DNA of 64,000 nt, taken from assembly GCA_020465985.1 (NCBI GenBank), contig JAANYP010003720.1, positions 62,001-126,000 on the forward strand, in the 5' to 3' direction. This DNA is from Centrapalus pauciflorus. Lineage: Eukaryota > Streptophyta > Magnoliopsida > Asterales > Asteraceae. Positions 12,193 to 22,631 of this stretch are shown here, in pieces. The notes under the pieces are model-generated. The model ran no database searches, had not been told where the DNA came from, and saw only the letters and a list, made by a program, of their open reading frames with translations. Position 1 is the stretch's first letter, and every line of letters starts with the position of its first letter. Position numbers and translations under genes: made by a program.

Positions 12193-13230
12193 CAGCTTTT
12201 TCGGAGGTTTTTCGGCCTAATTTGAGGCTGTTTTTGACCAAGCTCCAAAATGTTTTAGACTTTGGTTTTCTAGGACATTAAACTACTATATACAAAGGAT
12301 CTTTAGAATCAAGAACGGCCATTTTTCGAGATGTTTAGGTTGGTGAAAAAGCTCGTTAAAAACCCTATATTGGCCATTTTTGAGCTGTCAAACTTTCGGT
12401 TTCCCAAATAATTTCTGGAGGTCTTAAACTCCAAAATAAATTATGAAAAATTCCAGATCTATAGCTAAGACATAGATCTAACTTTTGAGACAAGAATCAA
12501 CTCATTTCGTTGAGTTATGAATTAGTTATGATTTTTCAAAGTCGATATAAATTTTCTGCCGAAAATCTGTAGTTTATAAACTTGAAACAACTTATGATTC
12601 TTGTTGTTTATTCAAAGACTACTTGTATAAAAGTTATAATAGTTATAAAAACACATATATATCACATGTTTTCATAATATTAACACTTTTATAATGTGTT
12701 CATATATTCATAAACACATTTAAAGAAAACAACTTAAAAATAGAAACTAGAAACTTATAAACTTGAGTTTTTATGAAACTTGTTGTTGTTGGTGATTATA
12801 TATATTATGCAAGAGTTATATAAACATAAATATATGATGAAATAAGTTAGTATTTACTTACATTGATGTATTAGGAGTATGAAATTGAAAAGAAGTTGGA
12901 ACTTTTGCAAGATTTGAACCAAGAACACTTGAATTTCACCAAGAACACTTGAATGAAAATGTTTGTAGTGTGTGTGTGTGTGTGGGATCCGGTTTTGAGA
13001 GGAGAGAAAGAGATATTTTGGTGTGAAAATAATGAAAAGGAAGCCCTCTATTTATAGGCAAAGTCTTGGTCTTTCAAATGGAGGTGGAGTGTAAGACCAT
13101 GTTGAAATGAAAGGAGAATGGGGTGTGAAAGATTTGATTATGAAAGGTTATTGAGTTGGGAAATAAAAAATTGAAATCAAATCTTGGGTAGTACTACCCT
13201 ATGACCAGATTTTTATGGATTATTTTCATG

Positions 13231-13283
<53 letters not shown>

Positions 13284-13658
13284 ATAAAAGTATTTAGAAT
13301 GTATTCTTGTATTTCCCTTTTCTTGTAAATTCATAAATACTTTTGAATGCATTGTTTTAATGAATTGTTTTAGTCTTGCATAATTAATGATAAGTAATTG
13401 TATTAGTGTATGATTAGTGTCACTAATCATAATTTAATTATGTACTTAGTTGAATTAATCCCTCATATCGTAAATTGATTGGATTAATTGATTTCCCGAT
13501 TCATCGCACCGATGAATTTGATTCTAATTGAGTTGAATTTTCTAATAAACCTTGTTAATCACTTGATTAATTTCTAATGACCATTGATTAGGTTATAATT
13601 GGCTATTAAATACTGATTAGGTCATAGTTGCTAACCTGGTCTAATGCCGGATGTTACA
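11170..13658 (-). mobile_element. Solo LTR, family 1
   Basis: 2489 bp, from TGTAACATCC (minus strand, at 13658) to GGGTGTGACA (at 11170). GATGG at 11165-11169 is repeated at 13659-13663. No internal retrotransposon sequence remains. It sits inside the RT of Copia-A between the YGL-type and QAPRAW segments, and the frame resumes precisely if it is skipped. It carries two (TA)n tracts, a (TG)n at about 12969-12987 and a TATAAATA box (minus, 13049-13056). Confidence 0.95.
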
Positions 13659-13663
13659 GATGG

Positions 13664-14964
13664 AGTCCATAGAGAGCCTTGTCTAGCTTGTAGACTCTGT
13701 CTGGATACTTGTAGTCCTCAAAATCAGGAGGTTGACACACATAGACTTCCTCTTCAATTGTGCCATATAGAAAAGCAGACTTCCCATCCATTTGATACAC
13801 TTTAAAACCTTTAAAGCTTGCATAAGCTAAAAATAGTCTGATGGCTTCAATTCTTGCCACTGGAGCAAATACATCATCATAATCTATGCCTTCCTCTTGA
13901 GTGTACCCTTGTGCTACTAGTCTAGCTTTATTCTTGATGACTATCCCTCTCTCATCCTTCTTGTTTCTGAACACCCATCTTGTACCAATGGCTCTCTTTC
14001 CTTTAGGAAGATCAACAAGTGTCCATACATTCTGAATCTTGAATTGTAGTAGCTCTTCCTACATTGCCTCAATCCAGGATGAATCTTTCAACGCTTCTGA
14101 TGCCTTTTTAGGTTCTAGCTGAGACATGAAACAGGCATTTTCAAATGCAGCTAGACTAAATTCAGTAACTGCTCGTTCAGCAGCAGCAGTCTCCTTGTGA
14201 ACCATTGTCCTTGTTTGCACAAGATTTGTATCATCTCCATCAGGACCAGTTGATGGTTCAGTTTCTTGAACAGCTTGACTTGAATCTGGGACTGTTTCCC
14301 TTTGTGTTGGAGCTATTCTTTCAGGACTTGGAAGCTGCACTTCATTGTCTGGATTTGAATCATGTTGAGCATTCAGAACCCCTGGGGGTCACAAGACAGA
14401 AGTGGTATAATTGTATACTCATCCCAATTATTTGAATCTGCAGCAGTTTTAAACTTTGTGCCAACAGCTTGATCATTTGTGCTACCAGCAAGAGAATTTG
14501 TGTTGACAGCTTCAGTCCTGTTTTCATCAGAATCTGCAGTATACTCAACAAAGCTCAGGGAATTAGTTAGTGAATCTAAATCAAACAACCAATCAGGACC
14601 AGTGCCTTTGACATTTGCAGTATTTTCATTAAATTCAACATTGGCACTTTCTTCAATGGTTTTAGACACACTGTTATATACTCTATAGGCTTTGCTTTGA
14701 TTTGAGTATCCTACAAAGAAACCTTCTTCAGCCTTACTTTCAAACTTACCTAAGTGAGTCTTAGTGTGAAGAATGGTACATGGACAGCCAAAAGATTTGA
14801 AAAAGGCTATTAAGGGTAGTCTATTATGGAATAACTCATATGGAGTTTTCCCTTGTGAGTGGACAAACTGAACCCTATTTAGAACATAACAGGCTGTATT
14901 GACTGCTTCGCCGAAAAGGTCATTGGCAGTTTTGAATCAGCTAGCATGGTTCTAGCAGCCTCAA
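13664..14964 (-). pseudogene. Copia-A integrase C-terminus, linker and RT N-terminal part
   Basis: Read on the minus strand, 14964-14670 holds the integrase C-terminal region in shifted frames. The linker follows (14669-14373, then 14340-14059), ending at SSWIEAM and a TAG where Gln is usual. The RT start at 13974-13664 has KARLVAQGYTQEEGIDYDDVFAPVA and, after it, YQMDGKSAF with the first catalytic Asp. At least two frame changes and two stops disable it. Linker DNA again contains AGCAGCTTGA-like words (14260-14480). Confidence 0.8.
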
Positions 14965-16002
14965 TTAATGTTTAGTCTTTCTATCAGCTACACCATTTTG
15001 CTGTGGTGTTCTTGGTGCACTATATTGCCTAGCAATACCTTTGGACTCACAAAAACTGTTTAGAATATGATTTTTAAACTCAGTTCCATTGTCTGATCTT
15101 ATCACCTTGACTTTTGAGTTGGATTGGTTTTCTATCTTAAGAATAAATGACTTAACTAGCTCAGCAGTTTCATCTTTAGACCTAAGAAAGTAAACCCAAG
15201 TAAATCTGGTGAAATCATCAACAATGACTAAACAGTAAGCCCTTTTATTCAAACTCAAAACAGATGTTGGACCAAATAGATCCATATGAATCAGATGAAG
15301 AGCAGATGAGATTGAATTTACTTCTTTGGCCTTATGAGAAGTTTTGTGTTGCTTGCCTTTAAGACATGCTACACAATGATCATCACATATGAACTCCTTT
15401 TGTGGTAAACCTCTTACCAGGTTCTTTTTGACTAAAACATTCATCGATTTGAAGTTCATGTGACACATTCTGCTGTGCCAAAGAGCAGACTCATTGGATG
15501 ATGCTTTTGATATCAAACAGCTTAAAGTACTTGATTTGGATAAAAGTTCTGTGTCCAAACAATATACATTGTCCTTTCTTCGTGTTCTTAGTAAAACAAG
15601 ATTTTCAGGAATTTTAAAATCTTTTGAAAGAACAATGCACTCAGAATCTTTAAACAAAACAATATTTTGTTTGTGACAGATTTGAGACACACTCAATAAG
15701 TTATACTTAAGCTGTTCAACATACAAAACATCATTGAAAATCATGTTGCCTGCATTAACAGTGCCTTTACCTGTAACCTTACCTCCTTTGGAGTTGCCTC
15801 CAAATGCAATATATCCTCCTTCAAAGCCTTTGAAATTTGACAAGCACTCAGAATTGCATGTCATGTGCCTAGAGCATCCACTGTCCAAATGCCATCTTGT
15901 TTTATGAGGTGACCTGTGGTTGCCCTGCACAAATAAGAGCTTAGTTAGTAGTGGACTAAACCCAAACCAAGTTGGTTTTGGGTTGTCCTTGTGCATTAAC
16001 AT
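14965..16002 (-). pseudogene. Copia-A protease and integrase core
   Basis: Protease active site DSGCSRHMT lies at about 15885-15859. Next come the pre-integrase LWHSRMCHMNF segment, the zinc-binding CVACLKGKQHK, and the integrase core with HMDLFGP and IRSDNGTEF. The third catalytic residue, Glu in the usual NGVxERxN, is Asp here (codon at 14983-14985), and a stop follows four codons later at 14965-14967. The polyprotein would process itself and join DNA to the genome; the Glu-to-Asp change should strongly weaken strand transfer. Confidence 0.88.
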
Positions 16003-16054
16003 AACTAAATACTGTCTTTGATTTCTTATACTTAGTAAGATCCGCTGATGGATT

Positions 16055-16930
16055 TTATGTAGAGTACTTAGTTATCACATGAGGTATCCAGATATTTTGT
16101 CCATCCTTTTCAATAACAGTCTTAGATGATCCATTACCAGTCCCAACTTTGAGCCTACCAGTCTGAGTTGAGTCCGTAGTGCTAACAGCTTGAGAATTTG
16201 CACTAGCAGTCTCAACTTTAGACTTGGCAGTTTCAATATTTGTATCAGCAGGTTCACCTGAGTTTTTACCTTTAACACACCATATTTGTTTAAAATTTAA
16301 TTTTGGTTTAGCTAAAACTTGTTTTTGGTGTGTGGACTGTTTCTTATTAACTTTTGAGAACCTGTGATCAATTGTTTTCTTTGGAACTGATGTAGTAGGA
16401 TGTTTGGCCTTTGAATTTTTTGAATTTTGAGAGTTTATCTTTTGATGAATCACAGTCTGTTTTGCAACAGATGGTTTATAAAAACAATCCCTGACCAAGT
16501 GATTTTTCCTGCCACAATGGAAGCATTTTTTGACTTTTTGGATTGGAGAACCAGTTTTATGGGAAAATATCTGGTTCTTGTTCCTTTGATTTCCCCTTAC
16601 CTGTTGCTGTTTGGGAAACTTTTGGACACCATGCTTCTGGCATGTGCAGATTGGAACATTTTTACCCTTTTTATTATTCTTTGAAGAAGATGCAGTGTTA
16701 CAGTTAGAAGGTACAGAAACCTGTTGAGCAGCATTGTATACACTCATCTTCTCCTTTCCTTTCTTATTGGGGATTTGGATTTCTATAGGTGCACTCATTG
16801 TTTTCTGTTCTTTCTCAACTGCTGTGCACTCACAGTCTCTATTTTGAATCTGATCTTCTTTAGATTCAGGACTGTTATCAAGGATAGGATCTACAGTGGT
16901 CATACACTCATCTAATGGTTCATTAACAAG
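16055..16930 (-). CDS. Copia-A gag C-terminal part with second zinc knuckle
   Basis: The frame continues from the coiled-coil part across the Gypsy insertion (junction at 16930/22112). It contains a Lys/Asn-rich segment, a CysX2CysX4HisX4Cys knuckle CFHCGRKNHLVRDC (16525-16484) and a Ser/Thr/Val-rich tail. Zinc knuckles of this kind bind RNA in retrotransposon Gag. It is the second knuckle in this element, separated from the first by about 250 residues including a coiled coil. The protease follows about 50 bases further on after a stop. Confidence 0.75.
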   Translation of the reverse strand, partial: LVNEPLDECMTTVDPILDNSPESKEDQIQNRDCECTAVEKEQKTMSAPIEIQIPNKKGKEKMSVYNAAQQVSVPSNCNTASSSKNNKKGKNVPICTCQKHGVQKFPKQQQVRGNQRNKNQIFSHKTGSPIQKVKKCFHCGRKNHLVRDCFYKPSVAKQTVIHQKINSQNSKNSKAKHPTTSVPKKTIDHRFSKVNKKQSTHQKQVLAKPKLNFKQIWCVKGKNSGEPADTNIETAKSKVETASANSQAVSTTDSTQTGRLKVGTGNGSSKTVIEKDGQNIWIPHVITKYST

Positions 16931-16935
16931 CCTAT

Positions 16936-18221
16936 TGATCGGCTTATTTTATACCGACTTTAATGTGTTTAAATGATATACTTTTATGTATAAAGTATTG
17001 GTATAATGCTACATTTAATTGTTATTTATCAATTGAAGGGTTAAAGCTTAAAAGGAGTTAAAATGAGTAAATTATGCCTTGGAATGTTCTAGTATTGATA
17101 AAACTCATTACGCATGTAGGTAATCCTCTCAAGTACAAGTCTCGCAAATTTGAGCGCAATCGGAGCACATTTGTAGAAAGTCAAGCGCAGACTGGGGCGC
17201 AGCCCTGCTCCCCAACCGAGTGCTCAACAGAATGATTTAATCTGCCAAAATCCGCGATTTTAGACCCAAGCGCAGGGTGGGGCGCAGGCCTGCGCCCACG
17301 GCTGCGCCCAACCCATTAAAATAATTTTCTGCGTGATTTTTAGGGTTTTTCAGAGCTGCCTATATATATGACAAGCTTCCAGACGAAAAAACACATATTT
17401 TTGAAGAGAAATTGAAGAGAAAAAGAGGAAGAAAGTCCCAGATTTACGATGTAGTCTGCGCGAAACCAACGGCGAAGGGTTGGGGGTTTGGTTTCTTCGA
17501 CACTCCATCTTTCCCCCATGAATCCAACAACTACGAAACTTGTTCATGACAAGTTTAATGTTTCGTACGCGTCGATTGATGATCACTATTATCGTTCAAG
17601 GGTTTGTTTGTTAGCTAAGTGTTTATGTTTTCCGTTAGTTTATTATTGTAACGAACGATATTTTTTATATATTTTTCTGTGTGATTATTATTTAAAGATA
17701 TTGTTCCGTTCGCTTCTATTTATATCTTTATCGCAAGACGCGTCGTAGCCGTGTTACATGCCGTGCCGAGCTCATTAGATTAGGAGTTAAGACGGACTGT
17801 GAACATGACACGATTCGTGCCCAAAATACGGATTGCGATAGATGTGATTGTCATGACTATGTCTATGTGGTTAGGTTATAAAGATAATTAAACGGAATAA
17901 TAAATAATTAAGTTATTTGCAACCCTATGTCGATAATCCATAATTCCACCCAAACCCTGAATCTGAAGTCGTTGGCGTTCTTACTTTGATCTTTAAGTTT
18001 TCGTAACAAAGATTTAACTAAATTTCCAAATTTTCACCTAACCAATTCATTCCTTCAATTAGTTTAATAATTAGCTTTTATTATTAGTCAATAACTATCG
18101 TATAATAATACTGATAACCACATGCTCCCTGAGGAGACGATCCCACTTACCCTAGCTATAAGTTAAGGTGATTGGTGTTTTTATAAATTATTTTTGAACG
18201 CTTTACGACGAGCGGATGTCA
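16936..18221 (+). repeat. Gypsy 5' LTR
   Basis: Begins TGATCGGCTT and ends GCGGATGTCA. It carries a TATA box and, at 17188-17310, a GC-rich cluster with repeated GGGCGCAG-type words in an otherwise AT-rich LTR. Confidence 0.95.
17361..17369 (+). promoter_or_regulatory. TATA box in Gypsy LTR
   Basis: TATATATAT follows a GC-flanked CAGAGCTGCC and precedes a purine-rich leader. The copy is at 21246-21254. Confidence 0.6.
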
Positions 18222-18224
18222 AAA

Positions 18225-18242
18225 TGGCGCCGTTGCCGGGGA
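18225..18242 (+). other. Gypsy primer-binding site
   Basis: TGGCGCCGTTGCCGGGGA starts three bases after the 5' LTR. Athila/Tat elements use this sequence to bind tRNA-Asp for minus-strand priming. Confidence 0.85.
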
Positions 18243-18388
18243 GCTAGTGCGCTTATTAGTCTTGTTTTACGGTAGTTGTTTAGGTTTACTTTCGTTTAAT
18301 TTAATTTAATTTATTTTCGTTATTTTATTTATTTAGTTTTTATTTAGTTGTTTTTTTTTTGTTTTTATTATTTGTTTAATTTCTTGGA

Positions 18389-19078
18389 ATGGAATCTTCA
18401 TATAATTATGATTATTATCCATCCATACATAATTACTCGGATTATAATGATCAATATTATTCTAATTATGATAATCATGATTCTTACTACTCGAGTCGTG
18501 ATTCGTACAATCCATGGGAACGACATCCGGATTCCGATGAGTATTATTATAATGATTATTATCCATCTCAGCAGCAATTATATGATGAAAATCGGTGCTA
18601 TCAAGAGAATGTCATGACATCCATGAGGGAATGCATGACATTTATGGAGGCAAACACCAAACATCTCCAATATCTCGTGAACACATGGGGGCAAATCACC
18701 GATCTTTTTTTAAAACAAGAAGCGGAGAGGGAGATGTACATGGAGCCGGATGACGACTTTTATGATGAGCGAGGATTCGAGCATCAAGATATCCATCAAG
18801 AGACGTCCTCGGAATTGCTAAACTTTAACGAGGAAGAGAGAGTCGAAAGTGAAGTTGTTATACAAGATCTGCTACAACCATCAACGAAGACAACTCCATA
18901 TTTCGAACTCCCTTATTTCAATTATTATTTAAAAAGTTTTATGCCTGAAACTGGATCTAATTCAATGTTAATCGTTTTTCATGATATTTCAGGTACCTAT
19001 GGAGTACGAATCGCACGAAGGGAAAAACCAATCAAATATCCGGGTAATGTGTGTGGACAAGGTGACAAACCACCTTGA
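18389..19078 (+). CDS. Tyr/Asp/Ser-rich ORF in the Gypsy element
   Basis: Predicted 229 residues. Residues 1-70 are dominated by Tyr, Asp, Ser and Asn with almost no hydrophobics, typical of a disordered segment. The middle has a Met-rich possible helix (around residues 75-115), followed by an acidic stretch. No zinc knuckle, protease or RT motif is visible. It sits where gag would be, so it may be a gag remnant or a fusion of gag start and pol end left by an internal deletion. The frame is intact, but whether it is translated is unknown. Confidence 0.5.
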   Translation: MESSYNYDYYPSIHNYSDYNDQYYSNYDNHDSYYSSRDSYNPWERHPDSDEYYYNDYYPSQQQLYDENRCYQENVMTSMRECMTFMEANTKHLQYLVNTWGQITDLFLKQEAEREMYMEPDDDFYDERGFEHQDIHQETSSELLNFNEEERVESEVVIQDLLQPSTKTTPYFELPYFNYYLKSFMPETGSNSMLIVFHDISGTYGVRIARREKPIKYPGNVCGQGDKPP

Positions 19079-20820
19079 AGAGGTAACGTCTGGCTGAAGA
19101 CGTAAAACTTAGCGCTTCTTGGGAGGCAACCCAAAGAACTTTGTGGGTGTGTTCAATAGAAACCCTCACGAGACTATAACTCGTCCACCCGGGCTACCGG
19201 GGGGTTTAAAGGCTTGTTGCACATGCTAAGTGCAATCGTGATCCCTACGAAAGTGAGGTTTACTGTATATTTATGTTTATTTAGTTTAAGGTTCCAATTA
19301 TTGTTATTTTAGTGCATTATAGTTTATAGTTCTCAAATGCGTATCATGTGTGATTTAAAAGAAAATGTAGGTGCAGTAGGGAATTAAGTTGGGGATGTTT
19401 GCTCTCACCCCAATTACCAATGCTTAAAATGATTTAACTCACCTTTTAATTAGATCATGATATGAATCGCGTGTATGCATTTTAGTTTATTACATTTAAT
19501 TAGCTTGCATCATTATAATTTGTCAATTTAATTAATAGCATTCTCATGACTTTTAAGTAACATAACGAGAATTGGTAGATAATTAAGTTGGAGATGTTAT
19601 TCCACCCCAACTGCGGCTTCAAACGACTATCTCGCTAATTATTTAACTATGTCATGAAAATAAATACATTCATTTTTTAGGCATGATTTTACATTATTCA
19701 TACGCTCATCCACTTGAATCTCAGTCTAATCTATATTGCTATTGGGACAATATAGTCCAAAATTGAAGAGGAGGATTGACTTGCAAGGAGATGTGGTTAT
19801 ATGAGTTGATGATTACATTGCGGAAGATAGAAGGCAATCAACCCTTTGATTTTGCATTCAATGATCAGGTTCTTCCGTTCCTTTTATTATGTTTTAATAG
19901 TAGCGTGTGAGTGTTCGTGCATTTAAGTTAGTTTAGTTTCTCATAATTTTTAGTTTTTAGTTTTTATTTTGCATTTGTGTGTTCACCCTTGAATAATAGT
20001 GTTTTGATTATCCAATTAAAAGTAGAAATTCACTGATCTTATCTCCCTAATTTATTTTGGTTTGAGCAAGTAACTTAAAATGATGATTCTAGTTAGGAAA
20101 TAGATTAATACCAAGTGATATCGGTGACGATCGAGTTAATTTGAAAATTATTAAAAAGAGTCATAACAAATGTGCATGCATGAGATTAATAAAAGAATTT
20201 GAGTATGTTACACTTGTGTGTGGTTTTAAAGAATAAAACAATTTATCAAAACCAACATTTCAAAAGACATCGATACACCTAAGCAATAAGGGGGAGTGTT
20301 GCAAGTAAACCCGTGAGGCGTAGGTGCTTAAAATGTAAGGGGTGGCCTAACGAGTTCGGAAAAGAAGTCTGAGGGGTATTCTATACCTAACCCCCTAAAG
20401 CCAACTGGTTTGGGAGCGGTTGACCAATTTTCCGTTACATGGACTAATTAGAAAGTCATGTTCAAACCCTTAATAAAACTAACTCGTAAGTGTGCTAAAT
20501 AAAATTATCAATGATGAGTGAGTTCATTATACGCGTCAAAACCGGTAAAATTGCATACATGTAACCTTGAGCAAAAATAGGTGATTTATGGTGAGGAATG
20601 TTTGGGAGGTAAAGTGTTGATAACGGTTTTAACACAGTGTAACAGAAATAGATTTTTAGTTATGATCATGCATGGATGTTTAGTATGAAGGCTGTTACTA
20701 ATTTGATAAATTAATTAGAGAGTCACTGATTTATCATATGCATGGTAAATGAAATCTTGAACATTAAAGTCTGATTTAGTTTTCTTGCTCGGGACGATCA
20801 AGGTTTAAGTTGGGGATGTT
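19079..20820 (+). other. Gypsy 3' noncoding region with repeated polypurine-like sites
   Basis: Contains GCGCTTCTTGGGAGGCAACC at 19113-19132, a sequence I associate with the end of pol in Athila/Tat elements. TTAAGTTGGGGATGTT-type words occur at 19381-19400, 19581-19599 and, adjoining the 3' LTR, at 20803-20820, where it acts as the polypurine tract. The first can form a hairpin: TTGGGG at 19389-19394 pairs with CCCCAA at 19408-19413. No coding sequence seen. Confidence 0.6.
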
Positions 20821-22106
20821 TGATCGGCTTATTTTATACCGACTTTAATGTGTTTAAATGATATACTTTTATGTATAAAGTATTGGTATAATGCTACATT
20901 TAATTGTTATTTATCAATTGAAGGGTTAAAGCTTAGAAGGAGTTAAAATGAGTAAATTATGCCTTGGAATGTTCTAGTATTGATAAAACTCATTACGCAT
21001 GTAGGTAATCCTCTCAAGTACAAGTCTCGCAAATTTGAGCGCAATCGGAGCACATTTGTAGAAAGTCAAGCGCAGACTGGGGCGCAGCCCTGCTCCCCAA
21101 CCGAGTGCTCAACAGAATGATTTAATCTGCCAAAATCCGCGATTTTAGACCCAAGCGCAGGGTGGGGCGCAGGCCTGCGCCCACGGCTGCGCCCAACCCA
21201 TTAAAATAATTTTTTGCGTGATTTTTAGGGTTTTTCAGAGCTGCCTATATATATGACAAGCTTCCAGACGAAAAAACACATATTTTTGAAGAGAAATTGA
21301 AGAGAAAAAGAGGAAGAAAGTCCCAGATTTACGATGTAGTCTGCGCGAAACCAACGGCGAAGGGTTGGGGGTTTGGTTTCTTCGACACTCCATCTTTCCC
21401 CCATGAATCCAACAACTACGAAACTTGTTCCTGACAAGTTTAATGTTTCGTACGCGTCGATTGATGATCACTATTATCGTTCAAGGGTTTGTTTGTTAGC
21501 TAAGTGTTTATGTTTTCCGTTAGTTTATTATTGTAACGAACGATATTTTTTATATAGTTTTCTGTGTGATTATTATTTAAAGATATTGTTCCGTTCGCTT
21601 CTATTTATATCTTTATCGCAAGACGCATCGTAGCCGTGTTACATGCCGTGCCGAGCTCATTAGATTAGGAGTTAAGACGGACTGTGAACATGACACGATT
21701 CGTGCCCAAAATACGGATTGCGATAGATGTGATTGTCATGACTATGTCTATGTGGTTAGGTTATAAAGATAATTAAACGGAATAATAAATAATTAAGTTA
21801 TTTGCAACCCTATGTCGATAATCCATAATTCCACCCAAACCCTGAATCTGAAGTCGTTGGCGTTCTTACTTTGATCTTTAAGTTTTCGTAACAAAGATTT
21901 AACTAAATTTCAAAAGTTTCACCTAACCAATTCATTCCTTCAATTAGTTTAATAATTAGCTTTTATTATTAGTCAATAACTATCGTATAATAATACTGAT
22001 AACCACATGCTCCCTGAGGAGACGATCCCACTTACCCTAGCTATGATTTAAGGTGATTGGTGTTTTTATAAATTATTTTTGAACGCTTTACGACGAGCGG
22101 ATATCA
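20821..22106 (+). repeat. Gypsy 3' LTR
   Basis: Same length as the 5' LTR, about 99 percent identical by eye; several of the differences cluster near 21910 and 22045. Confidence 0.95.
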
Positions 22107-22111
22107 CCTAT

Positions 22112-22631
22112 CAGCAACCTCACTCATTGGATGAAGGTATTTGTTGTTGTGTGGGGGTGGAGTAGCTCTGTAGCCTATACCTTCTTTAGGATTAAGCTGA
22201 GATTTTATCGTGTCTTTAAATTGGACTTCCATTAGGTGTTCCACCTTTTAATTTGCCAATTTGAAGTTACCTAGATCTATATTGACAGATTCTAGTTTCT
22301 TATTAGCCTCTAACACCTTTTGTTCAGTCTCTTCCAATTTTTTATTTAGGGATTCTATTTTCTTATTCAGCTCCTGTTTCTCCCACTCATGATATGTTCT
22401 ATCATGTCCCATTTGAATCTCATTATCCTTATAGTCATTGATCTGTTTTTCAAGATCTTCTATGGCCTGCATGTATTCATATCTCCTTTCTTCCATCTTA
22501 GCTAGAGTTTTACACATGCTCTCATTATGATCTCTGTACTTTTTAACCATATTTTTGCATGTTTGAGAGCAAAGTTTAGAATTTACCTCAGATGGTAGTT
22601 CAGTGGAGGTGACAGTTGATGTTTCTGCCAT
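22112..22631 (-). pseudogene. Copia-A gag, coiled-coil segment
   Basis: On the minus strand the ATG at 22631 overlaps the gag stop (TAATG, sharing one A). The 127-residue frame to 22248 is rich in Glu, Lys and Leu with heptad spacing, a clear coiled coil. After a TAA at 22248-22250 the same frame stays open to the Gypsy junction and continues at 16930. Probably part of one long gag frame in the ancestor, now cut by a stop and by the frame change at 22631; a programmed restart at TAATG is possible but unproven. Confidence 0.65.

Larger units (their letters stand above)
16936..22106 (+). mobile_element. Non-autonomous Gypsy (Athila/Tat-type) element
   Basis: 5171 bp with two 1286-bp LTRs, flanked by CCTAT at 16931-16935 and 22107-22111. 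The primer site TGGCGCCGTTGCCGGGGA is of the tRNA-Asp type used by Athila/Tat Gypsy elements. Only 2.6 kb separate the LTRs, with one short Tyr-rich ORF and no RT, integrase or protease. By eye the LTRs differ at about a dozen positions (about 1 percent), so it is among the youngest inserts. It interrupts gag of Copia-A and must have been mobilised by a related full element. Confidence 0.93.

Noticed and set aside
17350..17748. Open frames on both strands in the Gypsy LTR (repeated at 21225-21633)
   Set aside because: Present in both LTRs by duplication, overlap the TATA box and transcription start, no known domain.
18348..18617. Ile/Met-rich frame in the Gypsy element
   Set aside because: It overlaps the longer Tyr/Asp-rich frame in another register and is an effect of AT-rich codons.
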